A stretch of 64,000 nucleotides of DNA from Pyrus communis (GCF_963583255.1 NC_084818.1:12340222-12404221); one strand, 5' to 3'. Shown: positions 44,702-59,379, counted from the stretch's first letter. Notes: generated by a model from the sequence alone, not told the origin. A program made the numbers and translations.

Positions 44702-45510
44702 CCCCCACCACAGCTGCTAGCATCTCCTCAATCCCCATCAACATCCCAGTTAATTCCTTACAAATAAAAAAAATAAAAAACATCTCAGTTAATTACTTGC
44801 ATCATTTACCTCGGTAACCCAAAAAAAGTTAAAGACACACAGGATGTGAAGAAGTTTAATTTTTCAAAGTCAAGTCAATAATTACACTACGAAATACAAA
44901 TTAGGTACGAAGATTTAATATTATGAATTAACTTCATTCATGGCTCAATGGATGAGGAAAGTTCTGTTCGCCCCATAAATTCGCCACAGGCCTCGCGGGC
45001 ATGCCGGAAATTTATTGAACATGAAATAGGCGGGTGCGAGTGTGCCACTACTAGATGCCGCGAGTAGACGGGATTTGAATGATTGAGACTGCGCTTGAGT
45101 TCAACTTCAAACCAAGAAATTGTGTCATTGAGTGGGAGTGGCTCAAATCAAGGTTCTTTCTTTGCCTTAAAAATAAGGACTTCACTTATGTGGAGAAATG
45201 TAACAATATGTAAATGGCAAGTTTGTTGGAAGTATAAATGACAGAGGAAAATAAATGATTGGCATTGTAGATTACTTGTAATTTAAATGACTGGAAATGA
45301 GTTGTACATAAACTACAAAAGAGATCGATACTACCGGATGAGTAGCAGAGCTAATAAACAAGGAAAGTAAAGTGTGCTTGGCTAAAAGTAAATGTCTACA
45401 AGGAAATTGAGGAGCTGATTTGAGCAAAGTTGATTGATTGGTTGTTTGATTGTCCATACTACTTGTGCTTCTACTTCTGTATATAGAGATCTGAGAGAAC
45501 CTCTTGCTGA
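44702..45510. other. Intergenic, no gene seen
   Basis: AT-rich sequence. CATCTCAGTTAATTACTTGC-type phrases near 44740-44800 form a short imperfect repeat. No coding features. Confidence 0.4.
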
Positions 45511-45870
45511 GAACATACAACATGCCTGAATGCACTCCACTGCCAGCTTGCATTGTGAAATAATAGTAAAATAAGCAAGTTTGTATCTCCACCACATGTC
45601 TATTTCCCACTTGCAATAAAATAATTAAAAGAACATAGAACATGCCTGAATGCACTCCACTGCGAGCTTGCATTGTGAAATAATAGTAAAATAAGCAAGT
45701 TTGTATCTCCATCACATGTCTATTTCTCACTTGCAATAAAATAATTAAAAGAAGCAAGCTAGCTTCTTTCACCACATATTCATTGCCTCAAAGCTTGCAT
45801 GGCGCCTGTAATTAAAAGAAGCAAGCTAGCTTCTTTCACCACATATTCATTGCCCCAAAGCCTGCATGGT
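45511..45870. repeat. Two adjacent tandem duplications (120 bp x2 and 67 bp x2)
   Basis: Units 45511-45630 and 45631-45750 are exactly 120 bp apart and share CATGCCTGAATGCACTCCAC and TAAGCAAGTTTGTATCTCCA. Overlapping the end, 45742-45808 and 45809-45870 repeat AGCAAGCTAGCTTCTTTCAC. A minus-strand frame crosses the 120-bp units because 120 is a multiple of three, which makes a repetitive 167-codon chance ORF. Confidence 0.93.
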
Positions 45871-46370
45871 GTCTGCCCATCCACTTACAATGAAAAAGCA
45901 TGCATTTGTCTATTAAACAAATCTCTTGGCACACCTCCACCACCCAAACAAAAGGGAAAAACATTATTTTAATGTCAAACTATCTCCCTTAGCCAAATAT
46001 CTTCTAAGTTAGTCTTTTTGCACAATAATCCTCCAAATGCCATATTTTGCCCGAATGGCCCAAATGTGCATATTTTAGGTGCAAACAAGTTCTTCCTCAT
46101 GATACTTAGTTTTCAATTCATGAAATTTCGTATTTATAATAGAAACTGTTTATATTATAAAATACTTTGTAAAGATCATATCTAAATAAATTAATAAAAT
46201 ATGAAATCATTTAGTGATTCAATTATATAAAAACAAATGAGTAAAAGTACTATAAACTGCCTATTTATTTGCTATAATTAATTGACTAATCGATCTTATA
46301 GATTTTGTCTAATTTTATGCATGAACTACAAGTGAATCACACACATGCCAAAGGGCTAAGGCAAACAACA

Positions 46371-48580
46371 TTTAAAATGAATAATAAATCCTAAGTGTAT
46401 AGATTTCATCCAACCTTATGCATGCATTACAAGTCAACAAATAGTGTATTGTCTGAACTAATAATTCGAAGGACCAAGACTTTAAATTACTAAGTTATGA
46501 AGTCAATAAAAGTGGGAATGTATTCCCACTTGAATTGTGGAAACATTAAGTCCTATATAATTAAAGATGTGGCTATGTTTTGGTCACCTATCGTACGTAT
46601 TGCTTATGACAGTTAATTGTAGGCTTACCTTTCTAGTACTGTGAAATGGTAGATGAACTGGAGAAAGATAACTCAAATATAATATTTTTTTTTTGAACAA
46701 ATGATATTATCAAAATTAAGGAGGACATGGTAGGCTTAGGCTCAGAATTGACTAGCAATAATATGGTTCAAACTCTCCTTTGGCGAGAATCGAACGTAAG
46801 ACCTCTCACTTATAAGTAAAGAAGAATACCACCAGACCATAGTACTAAGTAACAAATTACTTTTTTTTTTCTTTTTTTTTTCAACAAACGATATTATAAA
46901 ACTTGATCTAACCTAGAATTTCTTACTTACAAATGAAAATGAATACCATTACACTAAAGTAAGTGGCCCAAATATTACTTTACTTGAAAAAGAAATAATC
47001 TTCGTGGCATCTATTGTTAGAAGGTTCAAATTTATTTCAATTGCCATAAATTTAGGAACTCCCTCGGTTTTAATAATAAAAAACACATATTTTCTTTAAA
47101 CTTTATATAAAATGTTGAGTTGGAAATTTAAGAAATGTTATGGAAAAAGGTTGAAGCACATTAATCAAAATTTGAAGCTTTTTAATTAAAAATTGAAGTC
47201 CCACAATGTAATAAAATGTAAAATTTGAGCGCTCAAATTTAATTTTATTGTAAAAATATATCGTTGTAGAAAAAATAAAAAACATAAAAACAATTTCTCG
47301 TCGAAAAGATATATATGTCTGGGGGAAAAGAAAGCAATAATATTAACACTGATGCACTCCCACTCCCACTCCCACGCAATGATTCTTCCAGTACCAAATT
47401 TCCACAAGTAATCTTCACAATACAACGAAATTTCAATTTTAATGATATATTTAACCTTTTGTAAAATGACTTTTGAAACCCTAACCGAATTCATTATTAT
47501 CTTTTCTTTTCTTTTCTTTTTTTTTATGGCCAAAATAACATAAATTCAACATTTTGTTTCCAATTTTTTTTTTAACACCTTTATTATCGAGGATAAGTCC
47601 CAAAAAGCAAAAGAGAGATTTGAGGAGAAGGATATGAGAAGCTGTGGGAAAAAAAAATGGCGGATGCAATCAACACACTAGCTCTAGTTGCTGCTTTGTT
47701 AAAATTAGAAGAAAAAACAAGACAAAAATTAAAAATTAGAAGGAAAGTGAAGAGCCACGCCCACCCCATCCAATCTGACGGAGACCATCTTCCACCGTTT
47801 TGGGGTCTCATCCCCAACCTAATTTTTTCTTTTCTCCATCTTAATTGAACCCACAAATAAACAAACTCAACCTTAACCCAAATCGTCCTTACCAGTCCAG
47901 AAACGACAATCGATTTGACCGAGAATGTTGCTCATTTTCCTTGTTCTCATTGAAATGGGCCACGTCAAGGCTCTTCCTCCAAATTTCCAAAGAGAAAAAG
48001 TTGGCTGGCGGTGGGAAGGGGGTTGCCATTGAATTGGGCTGGGTGGTGTGGTTTTGAAATTCATTTTTTTGTTTTCTGTAGGAAAATAGTTGAAAAAATG
48101 TGTCAAAGACGTTCTAGGAATAATCGATGGTGCCAAGAGAGTATTAGGTGTTTTAAACGTTTTATGGTAGGTGAGAATATAAAATGGGTGATAAGATAGC
48201 ATTGATGGGTGGGTGTAGTAACACTTTTTATTTTTTATTTTTTATACAAAAATATATGTAGGGTTGGATGATAATTGGTTTTTAACTTTTGACTTCCTTT
48301 TTACAAGTTCTTTATCTTTTGGTACAAAAAAGATCTCTCGTTCGTTTCATAAACTTATGGTAAAATATTAAAAAGGTACATTAGGCTCACTAATATGGAG
48401 TTTAACTAATTACAAGTTTTGAGAATTCAACGTGGTCAATCATGTTCATTAAAAAAATGAGAGTTGAAAAGTTCAAAACTTGCACATGACTTATTTTGTA
48501 TGTAAAACTTAACGGAGTTTGGTGAAGTGACAAATTAATGATTTTTTGAAACTTGATACGATAAATCGCTTAAAATTTTA
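46371..48580. repeat. Duplicated block, copy 2, upstream of the intact RLP
   Basis: This is the partner of 40739-43520. It starts with TTTAAAATGAATAATAAATC at the empty Helitron target. It contains an insertion-like stretch (46480-47010) not shared with copy 1. That stretch includes 46570-46680, which matches the segment upstream of the RLP pseudogene, and two TTTTTTGAAC/AACAAACGATATT repeats. It ends about 300 bp before the RLP start codon and so includes the likely distal promoter. Confidence 0.85.
47657..47848 (+). other. 63-codon ORF kept open in both duplicate blocks (copy 2)
   Basis: Partner of 42018-42209: starts MADAINTLALVAALLKLEEK and has the same length and stop. It lies about 1 kb upstream of the RLP gene on the same strand. 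No recognised domain. See the copy 1 entry for the alternatives. Confidence 0.3.
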
Positions 48581-48877
48581 ATTTATATGACAAATAAGAA
48601 AGAGGTATAAATTTATCTGACATTTTGACATATTTAAAAAAAAAAACAAACAAAAGCAATTTTGAGTAATTGTATCCCTGGACCCCTGCCTGTCCTTTTG
48701 AGTTTTGACTATTGAGGAAGCAACACATGTGAAATTCGTGCTAAAGGGTTAGGCGAATACAGTGTCGGTGGTTACCCCCTTGAGTCCTCACCATTCATTT
48801 CAACTACACTTGCAGCTTTCCTTTTCCTCCTAAATCAAAATCCTCAATTGTCTCTTGGTTGATTTAGTTGAATTAAG
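48581..48877 (+). promoter_or_regulatory. Proximal upstream region of the intact RLP
   Basis: No gene is present. The stretch has AT-rich tracts and a pyrimidine-rich leader (TTCCTTTTCCTCC) within about 60 bp of the ATG. No TATA box or W-box cluster stands out enough to name. The corresponding region is missing from the RLP pseudogene. Confidence 0.35.
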
Positions 48878-51784
48878 ATGGAGGGTGATAGAATCAGGTG
48901 CTTGAACAAACTCTTTCGTGCTTTAATTGTGGTGTTCACTTTACTGCAATGTGCTGTCAACCCTTCCCTTTCTCTTGGATTCAAAAATATTTCTTCAGAA
49001 GGAGTGGTGAGGTGCTTTGAGAGGGAAAGAGAAGCACTCCTTGCTTTCAAACACGGCCTCGTGGATCACTACCATCTCCTCTCTTCGTGGGGAAGAGAAG
49101 AACACAAGCAGGATTGTTGCAAATGGGTCGGCGTCCACTGCAGCAACCGAACCAACCATGTTACTCAACTTCATCTTGAATGGTCGTATTTGAATGAAAC
49201 TTACTCACATCAACAGAAAGGAGACACGCGGTACATCGATTATTTTTTGCAAGGTAAGATGATGAGTCCCGAACTACTTGAGTTGCAGCATTTGAAATAT
49301 TTGGACCTTTCTCACATTAACTTCAATGGGACCCGACTTCCATATTTCATTGGTTCTCTTTCCAATTTAAGACACCTCGATCTCTCTTTTGCTTCTTTTG
49401 GTGGTCGATTTCCAAGTCAAGTTGGAAACCTTACCCACTTGCAATATCTTGATCTCGGATGGAATGACTTTAACAGTGTGGAAAATCTGAATTCGTGGCT
49501 CCCTCGTCTTTCTTCTTTAACATATTTGGATCTGAGTCGCACCGATCTCAGTAATGTTCATGACTGGCTGGAAACAGTTAGTAAGCTCCCTAAACTTACA
49601 AACTTGACATTATGGTGGTGTGGTCTTCCTTCTCCTGTAATCCATTCCAGTACTCTTTTTAACATAAATTCTTCAAAATCTCTTGCTCATGTTGACCTCT
49701 CTGACAACCAATGCACTTCTCCTTCAATATATTTATGGTTGTCTAACTACAATGCCAGCCTTGTCCATCTTGACCTCCGTAACATCAGTTTAACTGGTTT
49801 AATTCCCAGTGTCGTTGAAAACTTGACCTCTCTTGTCTATCTAGATCTCTCTTATAACAAAATTGACGCGGTGAATCCGCATTCTTTTTCCAGCTTATGC
49901 AGTTTGCAAGAACTGTACCTAGACAATACTAGTCTGAGTGGACAGTTTTCCAAGTTTGTTCAAATGTTGTCTACGTGTGTTCAAAACTCATTAGAGTCTC
50001 TGTACCTCTATAACAATCATCTTTCTGGATCAATTCCTGATCTCACAAACTTTTCATCGTTGAAACATTTAAGTCTCTTTAGAAATCAATTGAGTGGAAC
50101 AATACCTGAAAGTATTGGGCAACTGTCTAATCTACAGCATATGGACTTGAGTATTAATGCTCTCGAAGGTGTGGTTTCGGAAAGCCACTTCTCGAATCTC
50201 TCTAGATTAACATCTTTGGATTTGTCCTCCAACTTGCTAGTTTTAAGCTTCAGTTCTAATTGGGTTCCTCCATTTAAACTGAGTTATATATATTTGGGGT
50301 CTTGCAAAATGGGTCCGTATTTTCCAAAATGGCTTCAAACTCAGAATGAGTATTCATACCTTGATATTTCTGATGTTGGAATTGTGGATATCCTTCCAAG
50401 CTGGTTTTGGGGTACGACTCGTGACGTGTCATTTATCAGTCTTTCCAATAACCAAATTGGAGAAATGTTTGCAAATTCGACAATGAATTTTACGTATTAC
50501 CCTGAAATACATTTGAGTTCGAACCAAATCGAAGGTCCAATTCCCTCAACTCTATCGCATGCGTCATATTTGGATCTCTCTAATAATAACATTTCAGGGT
50601 CAATTTCTATCTTGTGTGAAGCATACAGGAGTTTAATGTTTCTTAATCTCTCAAGCAACAATCTCTCTGGAGAGCTTCCAGAATGCTTGACACATTTTGA
50701 CTATCTAGTCATGCTTGATTTGAGCTACAATGCTTTTTCGGGGAAAATTCCATCCACAGTAGGCTCACTATATCAAATGCAAACATTGAAATTAAGAAGC
50801 AACAGATTTATTGGAGAGTTACCTTCATCCTTCAAGAATTGCACCCGCTTAAAAGTTATTGATGTTGGATACAATGAGTTATCAGGACCCATACCAAAAT
50901 GGTTAGGGGTTAGCCTTCAGAAACTGGTTGTCCTGATGCTTTCCTCTAATAACTTCAACGGAAGCATGCCATCTGAACTATGCCATCTAACAAACATTCA
51001 GAACTTGGATGTGTCTGCGAATAACATCTCTGGTACAATACCAAAATGCCTCAGCAATTTTACTGTTTTGGCACAGAAGGGAAACTCATCTCCGACCCTT
51101 CAACATTCGTACCGAAGAGAGGATACTTCATATATGGTTGGTTATATGGATGATGCAACATTCGTATGGAAAGGGAGAATGCACTCGTACAAAAAAACTT
51201 TGGGACTTGTGAAGAGAATTGATTTCTCGAGAAATAGGTTAACGGGGCAGATACCAATTGAAATCACGTATCTTGTTGGGTTAATTTCTTTAAACCTATC
51301 AAGAAACGGATTGACAGGTGAGTTACCTGCAAAGATTGGAAAGTTGCAAGAATTGGAGATCCTTGATTTGTCAAGAAACCAGATGGATGGCATAATTCCA
51401 ACAAGCCTTGCTCGGATAGATCGTCTTAGTGTCTTGGACTTGTCATACAACAATTTTATTGGCAAAATTCCAACAGGCACTCAGCTCCAAAGTTTTGATC
51501 CCTCTAATTATGCTGGAAATCCTCAACTGTGCGGACCTCCACTTCAAAATATGTGTGATGATCAACAGGAAACCGTGATCTCAAGCAATGAAGAAGAAAA
51601 GGATGAGCTGATAACATGGGGATTTTACGTCAGCATGGCGCTTGGTTTTATTGTTGGATTTTGGGGAGTTTGTGGCAGTCTAATTTTCATCAGGCAATGG
51701 AGATACTCGTACATCAGGTTCTTGAATGTCTTGAATGATTGGCTTTATGTGAGGGTGATTTCGATCAAGCGGCACTTCAATTAA
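48878..51784 (+). CDS. LRR receptor-like protein (EIX2/Cf/HcrVf-type), intact, 968 residues
   Basis: A single uninterrupted frame with the full RLP layout. Residues 1-33 are a signal peptide (hydrophobic ALIVVFTLLQ). Residues 46-100 are the N-terminal cap, with CFERERE and the paired-Cys DCCKWVGVHC motif. From about 135 to 880 there are roughly 27-30 LRRs of the extracellular plant type (LxxLDLSxNxLSGxIP). They are split near 733-785 by the non-LRR island (MDDATFVWKGRM) before the last four repeats. A C-terminal cap (NPQLCGPPL) and an acidic juxtamembrane stretch (SNEEEKDEL) follow. One membrane helix spans about 916-938, and a 30-residue basic cytoplasmic tail has no kinase. Such proteins sense apoplastic ligands and signal with SOBIR1/BAK1-type partners. 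The ligand is unknown here. It is a paralogue of the pseudogene at 6788. Confidence 0.96.
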   Translation: MEGDRIRCLNKLFRALIVVFTLLQCAVNPSLSLGFKNISSEGVVRCFEREREALLAFKHGLVDHYHLLSSWGREEHKQDCCKWVGVHCSNRTNHVTQLHLEWSYLNETYSHQQKGDTRYIDYFLQGKMMSPELLELQHLKYLDLSHINFNGTRLPYFIGSLSNLRHLDLSFASFGGRFPSQVGNLTHLQYLDLGWNDFNSVENLNSWLPRLSSLTYLDLSRTDLSNVHDWLETVSKLPKLTNLTLWWCGLPSPVIHSSTLFNINSSKSLAHVDLSDNQCTSPSIYLWLSNYNASLVHLDLRNISLTGLIPSVVENLTSLVYLDLSYNKIDAVNPHSFSSLCSLQELYLDNTSLSGQFSKFVQMLSTCVQNSLESLYLYNNHLSGSIPDLTNFSSLKHLSLFRNQLSGTIPESIGQLSNLQHMDLSINALEGVVSESHFSNLSRLTSLDLSSNLLVLSFSSNWVPPFKLSYIYLGSCKMGPYFPKWLQTQNEYSYLDISDVGIVDILPSWFWGTTRDVSFISLSNNQIGEMFANSTMNFTYYPEIHLSSNQIEGPIPSTLSHASYLDLSNNNISGSISILCEAYRSLMFLNLSSNNLSGELPECLTHFDYLVMLDLSYNAFSGKIPSTVGSLYQMQTLKLRSNRFIGELPSSFKNCTRLKVIDVGYNELSGPIPKWLGVSLQKLVVLMLSSNNFNGSMPSELCHLTNIQNLDVSANNISGTIPKCLSNFTVLAQKGNSSPTLQHSYRREDTSYMVGYMDDATFVWKGRMHSYKKTLGLVKRIDFSRNRLTGQIPIEITYLVGLISLNLSRNGLTGELPAKIGKLQELEILDLSRNQMDGIIPTSLARIDRLSVLDLSYNNFIGKIPTGTQLQSFDPSNYAGNPQLCGPPLQNMCDDQQETVISSNEEEKDELITWGFYVSMALGFIVGFWGVCGSLIFIRQWRYSYIRFLNVLNDWLYVRVISIKRHFN

Positions 51785-52000
51785 GCAATGGTACGTAAAT
51801 GTGATTTTACTTCTTTCTTAAATTAGCGATATGCATGCATCTATTTGTAGAGTTTTTCTAATTGATTTGGTTGTCTTCTTCAGAACTTAATTACGTGTGC
51901 TTGTTTATTTTTATTTTCAGCGTCTTCTGAGATAGCACAAAAGGGCTCACTTCACTAGAAGAGCTTCATGGGCCTTATCTGTTTTAAGTTTTCAAGTATT
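51785..52000 (+). other. RLP 3'-UTR with an intron
   Basis: Six bases after the stop, a GTACGT donor (51791) pairs with a TTATTTTCAG acceptor ending at 51920. The pseudogene keeps the same arrangement (GTATGT at 9316, CTACAG ending at 9450), which supports a genuine 3'-UTR intron. Confidence 0.65.
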
Positions 52001-52287
52001 GAGTTGTCACAATAAAGAACTTTACTACTAAATCTCTTCGGCAGATGTTTTGTTAATGTTAGTTGTTTGTAAGATGTTTATGTTTATGTTTACTTTATCA
52101 AGACCATTCTGCAGATTATGTTTAGAATCATGATATTTACCAAAGAAAGTGAGTTAATTATGGACTGCATATGATTGTTTTGTTCGTCGCAAATTTTAGT
52201 TCGAAGGGTTAACTTTTTATTTTTTATTTGTATCCAAGTAGTAATTTATATCTGTGTCTAACAACAATCAAACAACGTTAATTATTA

Positions 52288-52318
<31 letters not shown>

Positions 52319-52593
52319 TTTATCCAAGTAGGAATCCTATATGCTTTCTGGACACAAATTATAAAGCTTCTGAACGATTTCCTCCCTACTACTGTTTTTA
52401 ACAACTTTCTATTTTTTCTTTCCATTTTGTCGAAGGAATTCATATACGCGAATTGACACACAAGAAATCAAATCAAATGATGAAGCTTTGGCTCCAGTGG
52501 TTTTAAACCTTATGATCGATCGACGCCTATATATGCTGAGAGCCAAACCGAAAGAAGTGGAAAACTGGGCACCTGGTCGACCGGACTAGATTT

Positions 52594-54925
<2,332 letters not shown>

Positions 54926-55970
54926 AATACATCGTTTGTAATAAATAAAATAAATGAATACAATCAGAATATAATAGGAAAGGATATCAAACAGTGGGGA
55001 AACTACTTGTGCTTGCATTGCATTGTTTATAGCTTCCTGAGGCTTGTCACTCATGAGATAAGACAAACTACGCCGGGCAAAAATTGTTGGAGAAACCATT
55101 GTTCCACAAACTACGCCGGGCAAAAATTGTTGGAGAAACCATTGTTCCAAAATCAATGAACTGCAAGTGAAAGAGAACTGTCAGCAACGATAAAGCAGAG
55201 AAAGCAGCAATTAAGGATTTACTATTTTTTTTTCTTTTAGTTTTGTTCTTTTTATTGATCATGCAAATACTCTAAGATACCTTAAACTACCAATTTCCTT
55301 TCTTCAAATCTTCCTATCATGAATTAGAAGATAAAATGTAACGATCGTATTCTGACTGGAAATCTTACTCCAAACAAAATTTCGTATGAAGCTGTGTTTA
55401 GTAATTTATTTTAACTGGTTAGATAAAGAACATCATATTGAAGGCCAAATTCGGATATCGGTAGAACAGGAAAGCAACTCTTATCAAACCTCTACTCAGA
55501 ATTTCCCTCAAGTATCATAATAAGAACCTAACCTGTGAATAACACTCAATTGTGGTTTGAAGTCCTTGTACTTAAAAGCAGAATCCCCCCTTTTCTTTGA
55601 ATCTAATGATTCCAGCATTTGGTTAGTGCATATTTGGAACGAGAGTTGCAGTGGAGCGTAACTATTGAGAAGGCTAAATATATACAACACAACTTATTAG
55701 ATATTTCTCTATTTATTAAACAAAAATAGGACCTCATTTGTCATTCCATTGTCTTTATAGCCGATATTCTCTAGTATATCATGTATAGCAGTCAAATCCC
55801 TTCTTGAGCAGGCTTCACCGAGTGGTGAAGGAGAACACCAGGAGGTACTATGTGGGATACCCATGTTTAGCATCTATATATGATTAAAGTACTACGATCA
55901 CTGAAAACCCTTGTCGTTAACTACCCTGAATTTTGGGGCATAAGAGATTGACATTTCATAGAGTATCATT

Positions 55971-58392
55971 TGTTAGAACTTATATGCGAGAAGTGAATCA
56001 AAACACCTAATCAAGACATGAAATAACATTACCATAAGGAGATATAATGTAATGAAACTTATACATGTTGATCAATGTATAATATAAGGTGAGAAAACTA
56101 GGAGTTTTGTACAAAATGATGTAGAGAACGGTTATGAGGAGTTGGAAAACTGAAGGTAACTGCAACCATGATAGGAGGGGCAATTACAACCTTATAACTA
56201 GGGTTTCGATCCCCTTTCTCGGGTGTGGCATGGTTCTCTTAATGCTAGTGCTATGGAAACCCTTTATTAAGGAAATTGATGAGAACCAGGAAGTCTGCTA
56301 TACTAAATGATTATTTGTGTTATCTACAAGAAGTTGAGTATGATCTTGGTGATGAAGATGATCCAATGACTTATAAACTGGCCATGGAGAGTTCTAAGAG
56401 TGATTTATGGAAAGCTCCAATTTAGAAGAACTTGCTTCCATGGCAAGTAATCATGTTTGGACTTTGGTTGATGGTTCAGACACCAAGAAGGCAATATGGT
56501 GCAAATGGGTATTTAAAACCAAGAGGGATGCTCATGGCAGGATTGAAAGGCTTAAAGCCCAACTTGTAGCTAAGGGGTTTACACAAAATGAAGGCTTGGA
56601 TTACACAAAAACGTTTTCTCCAGTTTCTACCAAAGACTTTTAGGGTTATTATGGCACTCACAGCTCATTTTAACTTGGAACTTCACCAAATGGATGTTAA
56701 AATTGCCTTTCTTAATGGTAGCCTTGACGAGGACGTTTATATGGTACAACCTCTAGGATTTGTTGAAAGGGGGAAAGAGCATCTGGTGTGCAAGCTAAAT
56801 AAGTCTATTTATGGTTTAAAACAGGCTTCGAGGCAGTGGTATAAACGTGTTGATCAAGTTGTGCAGTCCTTTGGTTTTGTGGAAAACAAAATTGATAATT
56901 GTATCTACATGAAGCAACACAAATCTCAATTCATTTTCATGGTTTTATATATGGATGATATACCGTTGGAAAGCTCTCATATGCAATCAATGATTGAAAC
57001 CAAGAAAATGCTATGTAACAATTTTGATATGAAAGATTTGGGAGAGGCTCATTATGTTTTGGGTATTGAGATTGTGAAGAATAGGCAGAATGGAACCTTG
57101 GGGCTATCTCAGAAGAACTACATTGAGAGAGTGTTGAAGAGATTCAATATGGAAGCTTGCAATGTGGGTGATGTCCCCATTGGTAAAGGGGATAAGTTCT
57201 CTCTCTCACAGTGCCCTATAACTCAACATGACATTCGAGTTATGAAGGATAAGCCGTATGCATCTCTAGTTGGCAGTGTCATGAATGCACAAGTATGCAC
57301 CAGACCTGATTTAGCTTTTGCATTAAGTGTACTAGGAAGGTTTCAATCAAATCCTGGTATTGCACACTGGAATGCAGGCAAAAAGGTACTGAGGTATTTG
57401 AAAAAGACACAGGACTATGTATTAAGTTACCATCGAGTCCAGAACTTGGAAGTTGTCTGTTATAGTGATGCTGATTTGAGAGGCTGCATTGATGATAGAA
57501 TGTCCACGAGTGGATATTTTTTTATATGGCTGGGGGTGTAATGTCATGGAGAAGCAGAATGCAAACCACAACGGCTGTTTCTACAATCGAATCAGAATAT
57601 ATAGGATGTTTTGAAGCAATGTCAGAGTAATGCTTGTAATGAAGAATTCTCTTATTCAGAAGTGTATTCTCACACATGATCTCATTTGAATGCTATTAAT
57701 TTGTGATTTTAGTACAAATGGTACTACAAATTGTATTATACTGTCTAAAGTTCAACTAATGCTTCTTTGAGTATGTTTGAAAGATTTAGTTCAACTCTTT
57801 ATCTCAGTGGTGACTTGTTAGTTATTTCATTAGATGTTTTGATCATTCTCATGTGGGAGAATGTAAGAACTTATATGTCAGAAGTGAATCAAAACACCTA
57901 ATAAAGACATGAAATAACATTACTATAAGGAGATATGATGTAATGAAACTTATACATGTCGATCAATGTATAATATAAGGTGAGAAAACTATGAGATTTG
58001 TACAAAATGATGTAGAGAACGGTTATGAGGAGTTGGAAAACTGAAAGTAACTGCAGCCATGATAGGAGGGGCAGTTACATCCTCATAACTAGGGTTTCGA
58101 TCCCCTTTCTCGGGTGTGGCATGGTTTTCTTAATGCTAGTGCTAGTCCTATTGATAGCAGAGAGATCCAATACATTACCAAGAGAAGGGAAGGTCTTAAT
58201 CACGTCTCGATCTTTATGGTATCATCCTCAAGTAAGTTCCATGCATTCATTGTCTATCGACAGAATGCATTATGCTCAAACTAGGGTTAACAATGCTGCA
58301 TGCATTTACTGCAGTATGTAGTTCATATGCATTGTTGTGTTCGATCTTCATATGATTTAATAAGTATATATAAACTTACGTAAGGGTTTACA
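55971..58392 (+). mobile_element. Internally deleted Ty1/copia LTR retrotransposon
   Basis: The 5' LTR starts at 55971 (TGTTAGAACTTATATG) and is cut off near 56262. The complete 3' LTR is 57862-58392 (531 bp, TGTAAGAACT... GGGTTTACA). The 5-bp duplication TCATT flanks the element (55966-55970 and 58393-58397). BSK copies at about 23097 and 53786 show the empty site (GTATCATTCACCATG). A purine tract (GTGGGAGAA) precedes the 3' LTR. The deletion removed the rest of the 5' LTR, the primer site, gag, protease and integrase. Only the RT-RNase H end of pol remains. Confidence 0.93.
56280..57630 (+). pseudogene. Ty1/copia pol remnant (reverse transcriptase and part of RNase H)
   Basis: RT motifs occur in order: [45 protein letters not shown], the catalytic-loop block LYMDDI, LGIEIVKNRQ, then RNase H-side blocks (YSDADLRGC, SWRSRMQTTTA). 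A 2-bp loss near 56642 (after STKD) shifts the frame and another shift lies near 57535. Autonomous activity is not possible. Confidence 0.92.
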
Positions 58393-58797
58393 TCATTCAC
58401 CATGAAAGGCACTAAACAAAAGTGTAGCTCTCTCAAGTCCTCACTAATAACAAATTAGAGTCATGTCCCTTGCCCAAGTTTTCAAATATTTCCGCTTGGT
58501 ACAAGGTTCAGTATTAATACAAGAATGAATCGGCAGATAATTAGATACGAGCTTACACAAATAGCTCAGATTGATTCCAGTGAAAAGAAGATAACATATA
58601 ATATATTGCTTACAAGACTGCCCCAAATATAGATCTAGAAACAATTGTGTGAAGATTTGAAACAGTCAAACTATACTCCCCGAGTATAGTTGGGAATATA
58701 ATGCTTAATTAGAGAAACAGAGGAGAGAGCTAACCTCAGTTTCTTTCTGAAGAGGAGTCAAAGAAGCAACTAATGACTTTGGATTTGGTCGCTCTCA

Positions 58798-58968
<171 letters not shown>

Positions 58969-59014
58969 TTACATATCCTAAGAACAATACATTCTTACGC
59001 AGAGTTCATAACAA

Positions 59015-59217
59015 GTGCTGCTTGAGCTTCACTGTCCATTCCAAGGGGTCGAAAGGGCAGCAGCCTAAAGATAAGATACAAAGTGCCAGATTGGGAAACT
59101 ACTTGTGCTTGCATTGCATTGTTGAGAGCTTCCTGAGGCTTGTCACTCATAAGATAAGACAAACTACGGTCGGCAAAAATTGTTGGAGAAACTATCGTTT
59201 CAACATCAGTCCACTGC
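59015..59217 (-). pseudogene. BSK gene fragment E (partial exon 9)
   Basis: Minus-strand similarity to exon 9 covers [17 protein letters not shown] and [14 protein letters not shown] residues. The last roughly 20 codons of the exon are missing and the splice acceptor region is altered. Intron-8 sequence follows (to about 59370), then the unknown gene fragment, the same order as fragment A. Confidence 0.8.
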
Positions 59218-59379
59218 AAGCAAAATAAAACTGTAAGCAACGATGACAAATGTAGACAAAACAGCAATCAAGGATTTACTAAGTTTTTTTTCGCTTTTGT
59301 TCTTTTTATTGGTCATGCAAGCAATTAGAGTTACTAGGTTCAGGTACTCAAAGGTACCTTAAACTACCAATTCTCGCAA

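Noticed and set aside
45272..45775. 167-codon minus-strand frame
   Set aside because: Open only because a 120-bp unit (a multiple of three) is tandemly repeated. No start context, homology or paralogue supports it.
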